NCBI GenBank assembly: GCA_039679385.1
Contig: JBDKVB010000067.1
Coordinates: 62,001 to 126,000 of the forward strand
From: Armatimonadia bacterium
GTDB taxonomy: Bacteria > Armatimonadota > Zipacnadia > Zipacnadales > JABUFB01
Direction: 5' to 3'
DNA length: 64,000 nt
The notes beneath the pieces were generated by a model that searched no databases, was not told the origin of the DNA, and saw only the letters and a program-made list of their open reading frames with translations. The position numbers were made by a program, and so were the translations under genes. This document shows, in pieces, positions 40,599 to 49,784 of the stretch. How positions within the stretch are numbered: position 1 is the first letter of the stretch; every line of letters begins with the position of its first letter.

Positions 40599-42785
40599 TT
40601 ACTCCGCGGTGGCGAGGATCCCCACCTGCGGGGTCACGGTCTCAGTGAGTGGCTGATCCATCGTCACGCCAGGCCCCTGTAGCTTGAGGTGCCCGCCGAG
40701 TCCTCCCTGCGTGTTGAAGGTCACTTCCCAGGTCTTGTCGCCGCTCTTGAGGCACACACCGACCCGGTCGCCGTCACGCACCAACTCCGTCGCGTCCATC
40801 TGCGCGAGGCCCTGATCGCCGACCTGGATCACATGGAGGAACACGTCCTCCTGTCGCGCGGCTCCCGGACTGACCTCCATCCGCCACTGCCCCATCATCG
40901 CCAGTTGCTCCGGCTTCAGCTTCCCCTTCTCGATGTCCCAGTTGCGTCCGGCCGACCAGAACTCCTTGCCCGGTCCTCCGACCGGAGTGAGTACCGCGTC
41001 CTCGGGCAGCAGAGTCCGGCAGAACATGCGCCCCTGGAGGTGGTCGGCGTGCCATGTCTTGCCGTCCACTACCGGCTCGTAGGCGGTGTGAAGCAGCCAG
41101 TCCTTGCGGTAGCTCGGGTCGGTGGCGTTGACGCGGTCGAAGATCACGAAGTGGTTCGGCATCAGGAACACAAGCTGGCGGGTGACCAGGCTGACCTTCT
41201 CGCCGAGGTCCGGTTGTCCCGTGCGCTTGACGATACCGTGCTGGTAACTGGGGGTCGCATCCCCGGCGACATAGACGAAGCGGTCGTTCGTCTCGAAAGC
41301 CTTGACCGCCGAGCCTAGCTGGTGGTACTGGCCGCCGTCATTGACCTGCACCGCCGGACCCGTTCCCCAGTAGTTCGCCGGTGGCTCGCCGGGCTGATGC
41401 ACCAGGACGCAGTTGTGGGCCACGGTCTGCGCGAAGTAGCACTTGAGGTGCTGGCCGTTGATCTCCTCGTCGTACCGGGTCCCACTGTCGAGGGCCAGGT
41501 GACCACCGTGGTAGATCACGAAGTTGAGCGCATCGAAGTGGCGGTGCTGGTCGAGGATGCCGCCACAGGTGAAGAGACAGTAGGTGTCCTCGGGGCCCGT
41601 GCCCGAGCGCATGTAGAGCTGCCCCAGGGTCTCGAAGTTGCGGGCCTGCGGGAGTCGCTCGGGATGGAAGGGCTCCGGCGAGCTCTCCAGGTTCGTCAGC
41701 AGGAAGGGGTAGATGAACCAGGTGTTGGCGTAGTTCTTGTTCGGCACGATCTCCTGCAGGTAGCGGCCCAGCGCCGACGCCTCCGGAGCCACCTTACCAT
41801 ACAGATGCCGCACGTTGGCCATGTGCGTGTAGACCTGACCAATCGGCAGGAGGTTGTCGGTGTGGGGCGTGTCCCCGTAGCCGAACTCCAGTGGAGCCTT
41901 CCCTGTCTCGATCCAGGTCCATAGGATGTAGTTGGCGAGCCACGCGCTGTGAGGCCAGTTCGGCGCGATGTTCTCGCCCGTCGTGCTGAGCCAGGTGTAG
42001 AAGAAGTTCTGCTCCGACCAGGGGTAAGCGGCGAAAGCATAGCCCACGGTCGGCGAGGCCGATCCGCCGTCATCGCCGCAGGACTTTGCCCGGTGAGCCA
42101 GCATCTTCATGTTCTCGTTGTAGCCCTTCACCAGCCACTGCTTGACCAGCTGCTCCTCGATGCCCGCTCCGAGCGCCGCACAGCCGACGTACCACTGGCA
42201 GTTCGTTACGCCGTAGTAGCCGGTGTTGTAGCCGCTCTGGTTCTCGCGGTAGATGGCCGGTCGGGTGGTGTAGACCTTGTTGAGCACCTGCACCATCCGG
42301 GTCATCATCTCCCGCCGCTCGGCCTCCGGCAGCTCCTTGTAGAGCCAGTCCCAGGCCAAGACCCAGTGCACGCGCGAGGTCGAGTACCAGTTCACGGTCT
42401 TGCGTTCCTCATAGCACTTCTCGTAGAAGGCCAGGCTGAGCTGCATGGCCCACTTCGCCAGGTCCAGGTACTGCTTGTCATCGGTGACCCGGTAGACGAA
42501 GGCCGCCTGCGCTGCCTCCGGGCCGAGATCCCTGGGGTCTTGCGCGGGCGTCTTGACCTTCTGCTGGAGCAGGTTGTCGGTCCGCTTCTTGACGTAGTCA
42601 TACCAGGGCTTCTCAGCCCCGAGCGCCCGGGCCTTGACGGTCGGCCAAGTATCGCTGTTGAAGAACAGGCGCGGATGGTCGGTGCGGATCTTGCTCGCCC
42701 AGTCGGGCAGCTCCTGTGCGCTGCACACGACGCTCAGCGTCAGCACAAGACAGACCGACAGGCACACCCAGGACAGCTCCTGCAT
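40599..42785 (-). CDS. Heparinase II/III-type polysaccharide lyase
   Basis: The 728-residue product has a signal peptide (cut near CSA-QELP, about residue 23). The helical toroid (about 90-390) begins HPRLFFNSDTWPTVKARAL and contains NTGYYGVTNCQWYVG. The beta-domain carries the family signature LDQHRHFDALNFVIYHGG, then LALDSGTRY and QTVAHNCVLVH. This places it among PL12/PL15/PL21-like lyases, which act on heparin, alginate or similar polyuronates by beta-elimination using His and Tyr residues. The ATG at 42785 follows AGGAGGAG. It is a second copy relative to the one at 8296, only distantly similar. The divergent gene at 42987 starts about 200 bases away. Confidence 0.88.
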   Translation of the reverse strand: MQELSWVCLSVCLVLTLSVVCSAQELPDWASKIRTDHPRLFFNSDTWPTVKARALGAEKPWYDYVKKRTDNLLQQKVKTPAQDPRDLGPEAAQAAFVYRVTDDKQYLDLAKWAMQLSLAFYEKCYEERKTVNWYSTSRVHWVLAWDWLYKELPEAERREMMTRMVQVLNKVYTTRPAIYRENQSGYNTGYYGVTNCQWYVGCAALGAGIEEQLVKQWLVKGYNENMKMLAHRAKSCGDDGGSASPTVGYAFAAYPWSEQNFFYTWLSTTGENIAPNWPHSAWLANYILWTWIETGKAPLEFGYGDTPHTDNLLPIGQVYTHMANVRHLYGKVAPEASALGRYLQEIVPNKNYANTWFIYPFLLTNLESSPEPFHPERLPQARNFETLGQLYMRSGTGPEDTYCLFTCGGILDQHRHFDALNFVIYHGGHLALDSGTRYDEEINGQHLKCYFAQTVAHNCVLVHQPGEPPANYWGTGPAVQVNDGGQYHQLGSAVKAFETNDRFVYVAGDATPSYQHGIVKRTGQPDLGEKVSLVTRQLVFLMPNHFVIFDRVNATDPSYRKDWLLHTAYEPVVDGKTWHADHLQGRMFCRTLLPEDAVLTPVGGPGKEFWSAGRNWDIEKGKLKPEQLAMMGQWRMEVSPGAARQEDVFLHVIQVGDQGLAQMDATELVRDGDRVGVCLKSGDKTWEVTFNTQGGLGGHLKLQGPGVTMDQPLTETVTPQVGILATAE

Positions 42786-42986
42786 CGTCAACTCCTCCTT
42801 ACTCGTGCGGCTATCAAGGCTCGCGGGGCCGACCCCGAAGGCACTTCCCGGCTCGTGCTCTCGTCGTCCCCAGGACGGGACTGCCCACACACTAAGCAGG
42901 TCTGTTCGCCGGCGATGATGAACCCACCTACCCGACGAGCTCATCACGGGCAGCCAAGAGGCTGCCGCCCCCGGCAGGAGACCCCC

Positions 42987-43673
42987 ATGATTCTGATAGC
43001 CAGCATGGCTGAACCGGATGGGTACCGCAGCTCAGGTGGCGGTTGGAGCTGCAAGACGCGCTTCGAGGAGATCACCGGACACCCGGCCCTCCTGATGCAC
43101 TACAGTAAGGTGAACCCGGAGTTCGTCGAGCGCTACGGGTTCAAGGCGATGTTCATCACCGGCTTCGGCTACGGGTGGGGCAAGGTGCCGCCCGAGGCCA
43201 CCTACGGGATCAGCGACGTGCTGCACAACTGCTCGCTCCCGGTTCTGGGCGCCTGTGGCGGTCACCAGCTCATCGGCTGGCTCTTCAACCACAACGTCCG
43301 CAAGCTCAAGTCCTTCTGCGATGAGCCCATCCGTAAGCTGCGTCCCGGCGAAGCCGACTACAACCCCGGCTACCATCCGGGCTACTACACGGAGACGGGA
43401 ATGCAGACCGTGCAGATACTCCAGCGCGACCCGATCTTCGCGGGCCTGCGGAAGAAGCTGGTGGTCACAGAGGCGCACTACTGCGAAGTCAAGCGAGTGC
43501 CACCGGGCTTCGTACACCTGGCGCGCAACGAGAACTGCGAGATCCAGTGCATCCGACACGCGGAACGGCCCCTGTATGGCGCGCAGTTCCATGCCGAGAA
43601 CTGGACCGACTGCTATGCCGACGGCAAGACCTTCATCACGAACTTCTTCCGCATCGCCGGGCTCCTGGACTGA
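42987..43673 (+). CDS. Class I glutamine amidotransferase-like protein
   Basis: The 228-residue protein has the GATase1 nucleophile elbow (LPVLGACGGHQLIG, Cys90) and a His in YGAQFHAENW where the family has FHPE. The third residue of the triad is Glu rather than the usual PE context, because Ala replaces Pro. The stand-alone domain may hydrolyse gamma-glutamyl bonds or glutamine, or act as a transferase subunit. The ATG follows GGCAGGAGA. The sugar isomerase gene lies 94 bases downstream in the same direction, and the heparinase-like gene diverges upstream, so a role in carbohydrate or amino-sugar use is possible. Confidence 0.75.
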   Translation: MILIASMAEPDGYRSSGGGWSCKTRFEEITGHPALLMHYSKVNPEFVERYGFKAMFITGFGYGWGKVPPEATYGISDVLHNCSLPVLGACGGHQLIGWLFNHNVRKLKSFCDEPIRKLRPGEADYNPGYHPGYYTETGMQTVQILQRDPIFAGLRKKLVVTEAHYCEVKRVPPGFVHLARNENCEIQCIRHAERPLYGAQFHAENWTDCYADGKTFITNFFRIAGLLD

Positions 43674-43767
43674 CCGGCTGCGGAAGGTCACCAGACCCTT
43701 GGGGCGGAATATGCTTTCAGTCTGACGAGACCAGTACGACGAGAACCTAGTCTGAGAGGTGACGGAC

Positions 43768-44601
43768 ATGATCAGGCCCATGGAGATCGGCGTCTTCGTC
43801 CATTCGACCGGAATCGAAGACCCCTTTGAGTCCATCAAGACCATCGGGGAGTGGGGGTTCCGCTGCACCCATCTTGGCGTTGTCGCGCCCGACTTCCACA
43901 CCGCTGAGAACGTAGACAAGATCAAGTCCGCCGTCGCCGAGTACGGCGTCGAGCCCGTCGGCTGGTTCGTCGGCTTCCCCGGCGAGAGCTATGCGAGCAT
44001 GGCAGACGTGGGCCGGACCGTGGGCTTCGCCTTCCCCGAGAAGCTTGCGGAGCGTATGGATATCATGCGCATGTCCATCGACTTCGCCAGCAAGTGCAAA
44101 GTCCCCGGCGTGCTGGTGCACATGGGCTTCCTGCCCAACGACGAGAACAGCCCGATCTACGCCCAGATGATGGGTGCCATGGAAGAGTGCGCGGACCTGT
44201 GCCTGAAGAACAAGATGTACCTGGGGCTCGAGACCGGACAGGAGCAGGCCGACCACCTGGCCCACTTCCTGACCAAGCTCGGCCGCTGGAACGTCTTCGT
44301 GAACTTCGACCCGGCCAACCTCATTCTCTACGGTAAGGACAAGCCGGTCGAGGCCTTCCGTAAGATCGGCAATCACGTCATCTCCTGCCATGCCAAGGAC
44401 GGCGTGTGGCCGACGCAAGAGGGGCAACTGGGCAACGAGGTGCCGGTCGGACAGGGCCAGGTCACCTTCCCCGATTTCGTCCAGGCACTCAAAGACATGC
44501 GCTTCAAGGGCCCGATCGTCATCGAGCGCGAAGCCGGCGATACGCGGAAGCAGGACATATTTGCAGCCCGCGAACTGCTCGAGAAGCTCATCTACGGGTA
44601 G
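43768..44601 (+). CDS. Sugar phosphate isomerase/epimerase-like TIM barrel
   Basis: The 277-residue xylose-isomerase-like protein has an MEIGVFVHST start, LGLETGQEQADH and VFVNFDPANLILYG (metal Glu and Asp), ISCHAKDGVW (His) and PIVIEREAGD near the end. Keto-sugar or inositol isomerases share this pattern. The ATG at 43768 follows GAGAGGTGA; a GTG at 43759 in the same frame lies inside that site and is unlikely. It is not closely similar to the isomerase at 20784. Likely co-transcribed with the amidotransferase-like gene. Substrate unknown. Confidence 0.85.
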   Translation: MIRPMEIGVFVHSTGIEDPFESIKTIGEWGFRCTHLGVVAPDFHTAENVDKIKSAVAEYGVEPVGWFVGFPGESYASMADVGRTVGFAFPEKLAERMDIMRMSIDFASKCKVPGVLVHMGFLPNDENSPIYAQMMGAMEECADLCLKNKMYLGLETGQEQADHLAHFLTKLGRWNVFVNFDPANLILYGKDKPVEAFRKIGNHVISCHAKDGVWPTQEGQLGNEVPVGQGQVTFPDFVQALKDMRFKGPIVIEREAGDTRKQDIFAARELLEKLIYG

Positions 44602-44635
44602 CCCTCGCGACCTCTAGACGCAGACAGCCTTCCAT

Positions 44636-44676
44636 GCCCGGCCGCCGGTTGTCCCTCGGTGGCCGGGCTTTCTGTG
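44636..44676 (+). terminator. Terminator after the second sugar isomerase gene
   Basis: GCCCGGCC (44636-44643) and GGCCGGGC (44661-44668) form an 8-bp stem followed by TTTCTGTGT. Confidence 0.75.
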
Positions 44677-44792
44677 TCTGGTCCGTCGCCAACAGGCGCA
44701 CATCAAGGGTGCTGTGGGTTTTGGGACAGAGGCGCAAGAGGTCAGTCTCAAGGGCCTGAGGAGAGGGCGGTCTGGGGAGGTACTCGCAGGCA

Positions 44793-44842
44793 CGAAAAGA
44801 GGCGTCCCAGAGCGGACGCGTGATTCCACGCTCTGGGACGCC
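44793..44842 (-). terminator. Terminator after the repeat lipoprotein gene
   Basis: On the minus strand GGCGTCCCAGAGC (44842-44830) and GCTCTGGGACGCC (44813-44801) form a 13-bp stem, followed by TCTTTTCGT. Confidence 0.85.
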
Positions 44843-44872
44843 TAATCGCACCAGTTTGGTGCTGTAGCTGCC

Positions 44873-45544
44873 CTACTCTTCGCGGGCCTTGAGCCGCTTG
44901 ACGGCTGCCTTGGCAGCCTGGAGCCGCTTCGCATCGAGGCCGAGCTTCATGGTCCGCTCGAACTGGCCGATGGCGAGAGCGGTGTCCTGCTTCGAAGCGA
45001 GGATCCAGGAGGCCGTCCAGTTGGCGTCGACGCTCTGGGGCCGTGCCGCGAGGACCTGGCTCACGAGCTTGAGCGCTTCGTCGAGGTTGCCGCTTGCCTT
45101 GGCTGCCTGCGCCTTGGCCAGCGTGCCCTTAACCTCGTCGTCCGTCATCTTCGGGGCCTGCTCCTGCGGAGCAGGAGCTGCTGCCGCGGTTGCACCCGGA
45201 GCCGGAGCAGCGGCGCCACCAGGTCCAGCGGGAGCACCGGCCGGAGCACCGGGGCCACCAGGAGCACCAGACGGGGCGCCTGCTTCTGCGCCACCGGGGG
45301 CACCAGACGGCGCTCCTGCCTCTGGGCCACCAGGAGCGCCGGACGGGGCGCCTGCTTCTGCGCCACCAGGACCCGCGGGAGCACCGGCTTCGGCCGGAGC
45401 GCCGGCCTCAGTCGGAGCGCCGGCCTCAGGGCCACCGGCTGCGTTCTCCCCCTCGCCACCCTTCTTGCCACATCCCGCGAGCGCGGAGCAGACGACAATG
45501 AGTGCCAACAACGAAATCACGACTAGGATCTTGCGAGAGCTCAC
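44873..45544 (-). CDS. Lipoprotein with Gly-Ala-Pro repeats and TPR-like C terminus
   Basis: The 223-residue product has a lipobox (SALAGC, Cys25), so it is a membrane lipoprotein. Residues about 38-125 are Gly/Ala/Pro/Glu-rich and include three tandem 12-residue units (xEAGAPSGAPGG, residues 62-97). The C-terminal region (about 132-223; GTLAKAQAAKASGNLDEALKLVSQVL, then a second similar helix pair) resembles TPR repeats and probably binds another protein. The GTG start follows GGGAGGGT. The linker presumably spans the periplasm or cell wall. No family for the whole protein; function unknown. Confidence 0.78.
   Translation of the reverse strand: MSSRKILVVISLLALIVVCSALAGCGKKGGEGENAAGGPEAGAPTEAGAPAEAGAPAGPGGAEAGAPSGAPGGPEAGAPSGAPGGAEAGAPSGAPGGPGAPAGAPAGPGGAAAPAPGATAAAAPAPQEQAPKMTDDEVKGTLAKAQAAKASGNLDEALKLVSQVLAARPQSVDANWTASWILASKQDTALAIGQFERTMKLGLDAKRLQAAKAAVKRLKAREE
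45254..45361 (-). repeat. Three tandem 36-bp coding repeats
   Basis: Each 36-bp unit encodes xEAGAPSGAPGG in the repeat lipoprotein. The near identity of the copies in DNA suggests recent unequal exchange, so the copy number is likely variable. Confidence 0.7.
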
Positions 45545-45674
45545 AAGTGACCCTCCCTGTGGTCAGTGCAGTCCTGTGATGGATACTGCGTTGTGCCCGT
45601 GTGGAGACCAGCTAACGCCCACGGACCGGCGTTGCGCGCATTTCCGCATCGCAACCACTTCACCTTCCCCACCC

Positions 45675-46994
45675 TCACGGCTCCAGATCAATCCCCAACC
45701 CCTCGGCCATCAACTCGGCAACGTGTGACACAGGCTTGCTCGGCCCGAACTTGCGCGACCCATAGCGCAACTGGAGCACGCAGGAAGGGCACGCCGACGC
45801 TACACCTTCAGCGCCCGTGTCTGCCACTCGCCCCATTTTGCGCTGCAGAATCTGCAAGGAAAGCTCTGGATGCGCCAGGTTGTAGGACCCCGCACCACCA
45901 CAGCACCAGTCGGCTTCGGTAAGCTCGCAGACCTCCAGCCCGGCCACGTCGCGCAGCAGTTTCCGCGGTTGTTCCCGGATTTCCTGCCCGCGTCCAAGAT
46001 GGCAAGGGTCGTGGTAGGTCACAGTTCCACGCGTCTTCCCTGCCGACGGCAAAGATAGCTCCGGCAGCAACTCCATGAGGTCCTTCACGCGACCCGCAAG
46101 CTCCTGAGCCTGCGCGGCGCACTCCTCGCCCTCCAGCAACTGCGGCCACTTCTTCAGAAAGGCGCTGCAGCTTCCACATTCCGTGACCACGAGGTCGCAG
46201 GACAGGTCGCCGAGGATCTTGAGGTTGCGCCGTGCCAGGTTTCGGGCGGCCTCGAGATCACCGTAGGAATAGGGCGGCAAGCCGCAGCACACGTTCGGCG
46301 CGACTACCACCTCGCACCCCGCGTGCCACAGCAGCTTCAGCGCCGCCTCGCCCTGGCGCGGGAGCTGGTAGTTCGTCCCGCAGCCAAGGAAGACCAGGAC
46401 CTTCGGAGCGCCCTCAGGGGCCTCGGTACGTCGTGGCCAGACCCAGACGCCGACACCGCTGTCGGTCTGTCGCTGGAATCCCATCCCGGGAAGCCGATCG
46501 CGCAGGAAGCGCCGGGGCATGGTCTCAACCAGCCCGTTAGCGCCCTCCAGAGTCGCGTGGATCCAGCGCAGAAGCCCCAGCCGGTGCGCGATCTCACCCA
46601 GGCCTGAGCGCTTGCCCAAAGACAGCATCCGCATGAGCGCTGTCAGCCGACGCGGGTACCCCAGGAGTTCGTCGAAGATGAGCTTTTGCGCTACCGGGCG
46701 TCCCTTCGCCTCGACCAGGGCCTGCCGCGCTCGAACCATGATCTCGTTGGTCTGGACCTTGCCGAAGCAGGCCTGGGTGCACGCTCCGCACAGCAAACAC
46801 TCTGAGATGGGCGTCAGCCGGTCGCCCTCCGCCGGGACACCGTCACCCAGAGTGCGCACCAGCTCGTTGCGCCCACGGGCCACACTGCGCTCGCTGCGAG
46901 TGACGCGGTACGTGGGGCATGTCGCCATGCAGTACCCGCACCGGTTGCAGCGCAGTAGTTCGGTCTCCACGAAGCGTTGTTCGCTGGCTCCCAT
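45675..46994 (-). CDS. glcF: Glycolate oxidase iron-sulfur subunit
   Basis: The 439-residue protein has two 4Fe-4S motifs (Cys16, 19, 22, 26 and Cys66, 69, 72, 76; the second ends CFG instead of CP) and two CCG domains (FLGCGTNY with CCGLPPYSYGD; YHDPCHLGRG with CCGGAGSYN). These are the usual order in GlcF/LutA/HdrB-type electron carriers. With the GlcD-GlcE fusion upstream (53-base gap, same strand) it forms glycolate dehydrogenase, which oxidises glycolate to glyoxylate and passes electrons to the respiratory chain. The ATG lies just after GAGG. GlcF is chosen over lactate or glycerol-3-phosphate homologues because of this context. Confidence 0.88.
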   Translation of the reverse strand: MGASEQRFVETELLRCNRCGYCMATCPTYRVTRSERSVARGRNELVRTLGDGVPAEGDRLTPISECLLCGACTQACFGKVQTNEIMVRARQALVEAKGRPVAQKLIFDELLGYPRRLTALMRMLSLGKRSGLGEIAHRLGLLRWIHATLEGANGLVETMPRRFLRDRLPGMGFQRQTDSGVGVWVWPRRTEAPEGAPKVLVFLGCGTNYQLPRQGEAALKLLWHAGCEVVVAPNVCCGLPPYSYGDLEAARNLARRNLKILGDLSCDLVVTECGSCSAFLKKWPQLLEGEECAAQAQELAGRVKDLMELLPELSLPSAGKTRGTVTYHDPCHLGRGQEIREQPRKLLRDVAGLEVCELTEADWCCGGAGSYNLAHPELSLQILQRKMGRVADTGAEGVASACPSCVLQLRYGSRKFGPSKPVSHVAELMAEGLGIDLEP

Positions 46995-47047
46995 ATTCCT
47001 CAAGGACGCCGGTGCAGGCAGGCGTCGCGCTTTCGATGGTATCAAAG

Positions 47048-49696
47048 TCAGGGCAGGGACGGTAGAACGCCCTCGGGGTCGTAAGTGTCCTTGATCCGGC
47101 GGCACAAGGCTGCATAGGGGCCCTGCGGGAGCGGGTTCATGGCGCCTTCGCGCAAAGGAGGCAGCCAGTGGAAGGCCCCGCCACGACAGGAAGCCAATCC
47201 TTCGAGCTTGGCCGTCAGGGCCTCCAGGTCGGCCTCCTCCGGCATCGCCCGGCCAAAGCCCACGACTCCGGTTCCGAGTCCGGCGCGTACCAGTGTGCCC
47301 GCTTCCGAGACCCGCTGCAACTCGCCCGCGACGTCCATCACGTCGGCGATTGTGCAGGTGCACTGCCCGCGGACCCCGGACAGGTCGGTCACGGCCTTCC
47401 AGAAGGCTTGATGGGCGCCGTCCTCCAGGCGAGCGGCGACCGTCAACCCCTCTTCGGCGGCCCACTCGGTCATCGTCGCCGTCATCTCCTCCACCTCTTC
47501 GACCAGCCCCTCAAGGGCGACGGCGGGAACCCAGCCCTCCTGCACGGACGCCGATGTACCAGAGGCTTCGGCCGCCCTTCGGAACAGGCCTGCAGACAGG
47601 GCTTCGAAGGCCGAGGGGATCAGGTGACTGGCCAGGACCCTGGCTCCCAGCTTCCTGACTGCCGCCGTCCCATCGCCTGTCGATGGCGCCAGGCACAGGG
47701 TCAGCACATGCTCCGGCAAGGGTCGCGTGCGGAAGGTGACCTCGACGATGCAGCCCAAGGAGCCGTGCGACCCGATCATCAGCTTGTCCAGTGCATAGCC
47801 TGAGACGTTCTTGACGCAGCGACCGCCGACCTGCGCCACCTCTCCTGCGGGCAAGGCAAAGCGCATCCCCAGCACCAGGTCGCGGCAAGTCCCGTGCAGC
47901 AGGCGGTACGGTCCGCTCGCGTCCGTGGCAACCACTCCGCCGACTGTCGCCTTATCGCTGTGAGGCGGCCAGAGCGGGACGACCTGCCCGTGCTCCCGAA
48001 CCGCGGCCTGGAGGTCGGACCAACTCAGGCCGGCCTCGACGCTGACCGTCATGTTCTCGGCGTTCACGTCGAGGACCCGGTTCATAGCCGTGGTGCAGAC
48101 CACCGGGGTGTCCGCCGTGTCGCCCAGTTTCGACCCGTTGCCCCGCAGCAGGACCCGTGTGTGCTCTCGCGACGCCACTGACAGGAGCTTCGCCGCCGCC
48201 TCGGCGTCGTAAGGGTAACTCGCGCCGCCCTCAGTCCGTGCCAGACGCGGAGCAACAGCCGCAAACCCACCCTCAGGCAGCAGTGGCGGTTCAGGCGTCT
48301 GGAGCTCGTCGCGTTCCGGCAAGACCTTCGCGGGATTCAGCAAGCCCTTTGGGTCGAAGGCGTCCTTGAGGCCCCAGAACCCGCGCAGACTGGCCTCAGG
48401 GAACATCAAGCTCATGTACTTGCGCTTGCAGCAGCCGATGCCATGCTCACCGGTCAGGACGCCCCCGGCCTGCACAGCAAGGCGAGTGATCTCCTCATCC
48501 ATGGCCTGCGCCCGGGTTACTTCGTCGGGGTCTGCCGGATCGAACATCACCTGCGGATGGAGGTTCCCGTCACCGGCATGGAAGACATTGCCGACCCGAA
48601 GATTGTACTTGGCCCCCAAGTCCATGATGGCCGACAGGACCCGCGGCAGCTCGGTTCGCGGAACGGCCACGTCGGAGCACAACCGACCCGGGGTGATGTT
48701 GGCGACTGCGCCGAAAGCTCCCTTGCGTCCGCGCCAGAGGCGAGCCCTGGCGCCTGGATCCGTAGCCCACTCGAAGTTCCGGGCACCGTGCGCCGTGCAG
48801 ACTTCTTCGATGCGCTGTACCTGGCGGTCCATCCCCGCCCGCAGACCGTCGATCTCGATGATGAGAACGGCCTGGGCCTCCTCGGGGTACCCGGCATCGA
48901 AGGCCATCTGGACCGCGTGCATCATGGGCTGGTCCATCATCTCCAGGGTTGCGGGAAGCAGCCCTGCGCCGATGATCCCCGACACGGCCCGGCTGGCGTC
49001 CTCCAGGCTATCGAAGACCGCCAGCATGGTTGTGATGGCCTCGGGGAGCGGCTGGAGGCGACAGGTGATCTCGGTGACGATCCCGAAGGTGCCCTCGCTG
49101 CCCATGATGACGCCGAGAAGGTCATAGCCCGAAGGGTCGAGGGCCTTGCCACCGGCCTGCAGCACCTCACCGTCGGCCAGCACCATCTGCACGCCGGTGA
49201 TGTGGTTCGCGGTTACGCCATACTTGAGGCAATGGGGGCCACCGGAGTTCTCGCCGACATTGCCGCCGAGAGTGCACACCGATTGACTGGAGGGGTCCGG
49301 GGCAAAGAGGAAGCCTCGCGGCTCCAGGCTATTGACCAAGTCGAGGTTGATGAGGCCCGGCTGAACGACCGCGCGTTGGTTCGGCAGGTCGACCTCAAGC
49401 AGCCGGTCCATGCGTGTGAGGGCGACAACGATCCCGCCTTGGGTCGGCACGGGACCGCCGGAGAGACTGGTGCCGCTGCCACGGGCCGTGACCGGAAGGC
49501 CCTCTTCACGGGCCAGCCGCACCACACCGGCGACCTCCTCGGTGCTGCCGGGCAGGACCACCACGTCGGGGCGGCCCGTCAGGAGGGTCGCATCGTAGCT
49601 ATACAGCGACAGGTCGAGGTCCCGCTCCAGTACGTAGTCGGCGCCCACCAGGGAACGCAATTCGGACAGTAGCGAGTTTTTCACCGGCACTCTCAT
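47048..49696 (-). CDS. GlcD-GlcE fusion glycolate oxidase FAD subunit
   Basis: The 882-residue protein joins two FAD-binding oxidoreductase domains. Residues about 1-455 are GlcD-like (PVTARGSGTSLSGGPVPTQG, SVCTLGGNVGENSGGP, VGNVFHAGDGNLHP, LTGEHGIGCCKRKYM). Residues about 480-882 are GlcE-like (VLLRGNGSKLGD, TVGGVVATDASGPYRLLHG, RCVKNVSGYALDKLMIGS). In E. coli these are separate proteins (GlcD about 500 and GlcE about 350 residues). It should bind FAD in the GlcD half and oxidise glycolate or D-lactate. No stop or frameshift lies between the halves, so the fusion looks genuine. Confidence 0.9.
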   Translation of the reverse strand: MRVPVKNSLLSELRSLVGADYVLERDLDLSLYSYDATLLTGRPDVVVLPGSTEEVAGVVRLAREEGLPVTARGSGTSLSGGPVPTQGGIVVALTRMDRLLEVDLPNQRAVVQPGLINLDLVNSLEPRGFLFAPDPSSQSVCTLGGNVGENSGGPHCLKYGVTANHITGVQMVLADGEVLQAGGKALDPSGYDLLGVIMGSEGTFGIVTEITCRLQPLPEAITTMLAVFDSLEDASRAVSGIIGAGLLPATLEMMDQPMMHAVQMAFDAGYPEEAQAVLIIEIDGLRAGMDRQVQRIEEVCTAHGARNFEWATDPGARARLWRGRKGAFGAVANITPGRLCSDVAVPRTELPRVLSAIMDLGAKYNLRVGNVFHAGDGNLHPQVMFDPADPDEVTRAQAMDEEITRLAVQAGGVLTGEHGIGCCKRKYMSLMFPEASLRGFWGLKDAFDPKGLLNPAKVLPERDELQTPEPPLLPEGGFAAVAPRLARTEGGASYPYDAEAAAKLLSVASREHTRVLLRGNGSKLGDTADTPVVCTTAMNRVLDVNAENMTVSVEAGLSWSDLQAAVREHGQVVPLWPPHSDKATVGGVVATDASGPYRLLHGTCRDLVLGMRFALPAGEVAQVGGRCVKNVSGYALDKLMIGSHGSLGCIVEVTFRTRPLPEHVLTLCLAPSTGDGTAAVRKLGARVLASHLIPSAFEALSAGLFRRAAEASGTSASVQEGWVPAVALEGLVEEVEEMTATMTEWAAEEGLTVAARLEDGAHQAFWKAVTDLSGVRGQCTCTIADVMDVAGELQRVSEAGTLVRAGLGTGVVGFGRAMPEEADLEALTAKLEGLASCRGGAFHWLPPLREGAMNPLPQGPYAALCRRIKDTYDPEGVLPSLP

Positions 49697-49784
49697 AGCT
49701 CACCGCACAGAAGGTGACGCCTGGATCGGACCCATCGACCATACCCCGTGGCGAGAACGGCGCACGAACCCGCTCGAAGCTGCC

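Noticed and set aside
41949-42986. Long N-terminal extension of the amidotransferase-like frame
   Set aside because: It is antisense to the heparinase-like gene and lacks coding character. The ATG at 42987 has a good ribosome-binding site.
45254-45361. CRISPR-like direct repeats
   Set aside because: The 36-bp units are contiguous, have no spacers and lie in frame within a lipoprotein gene.
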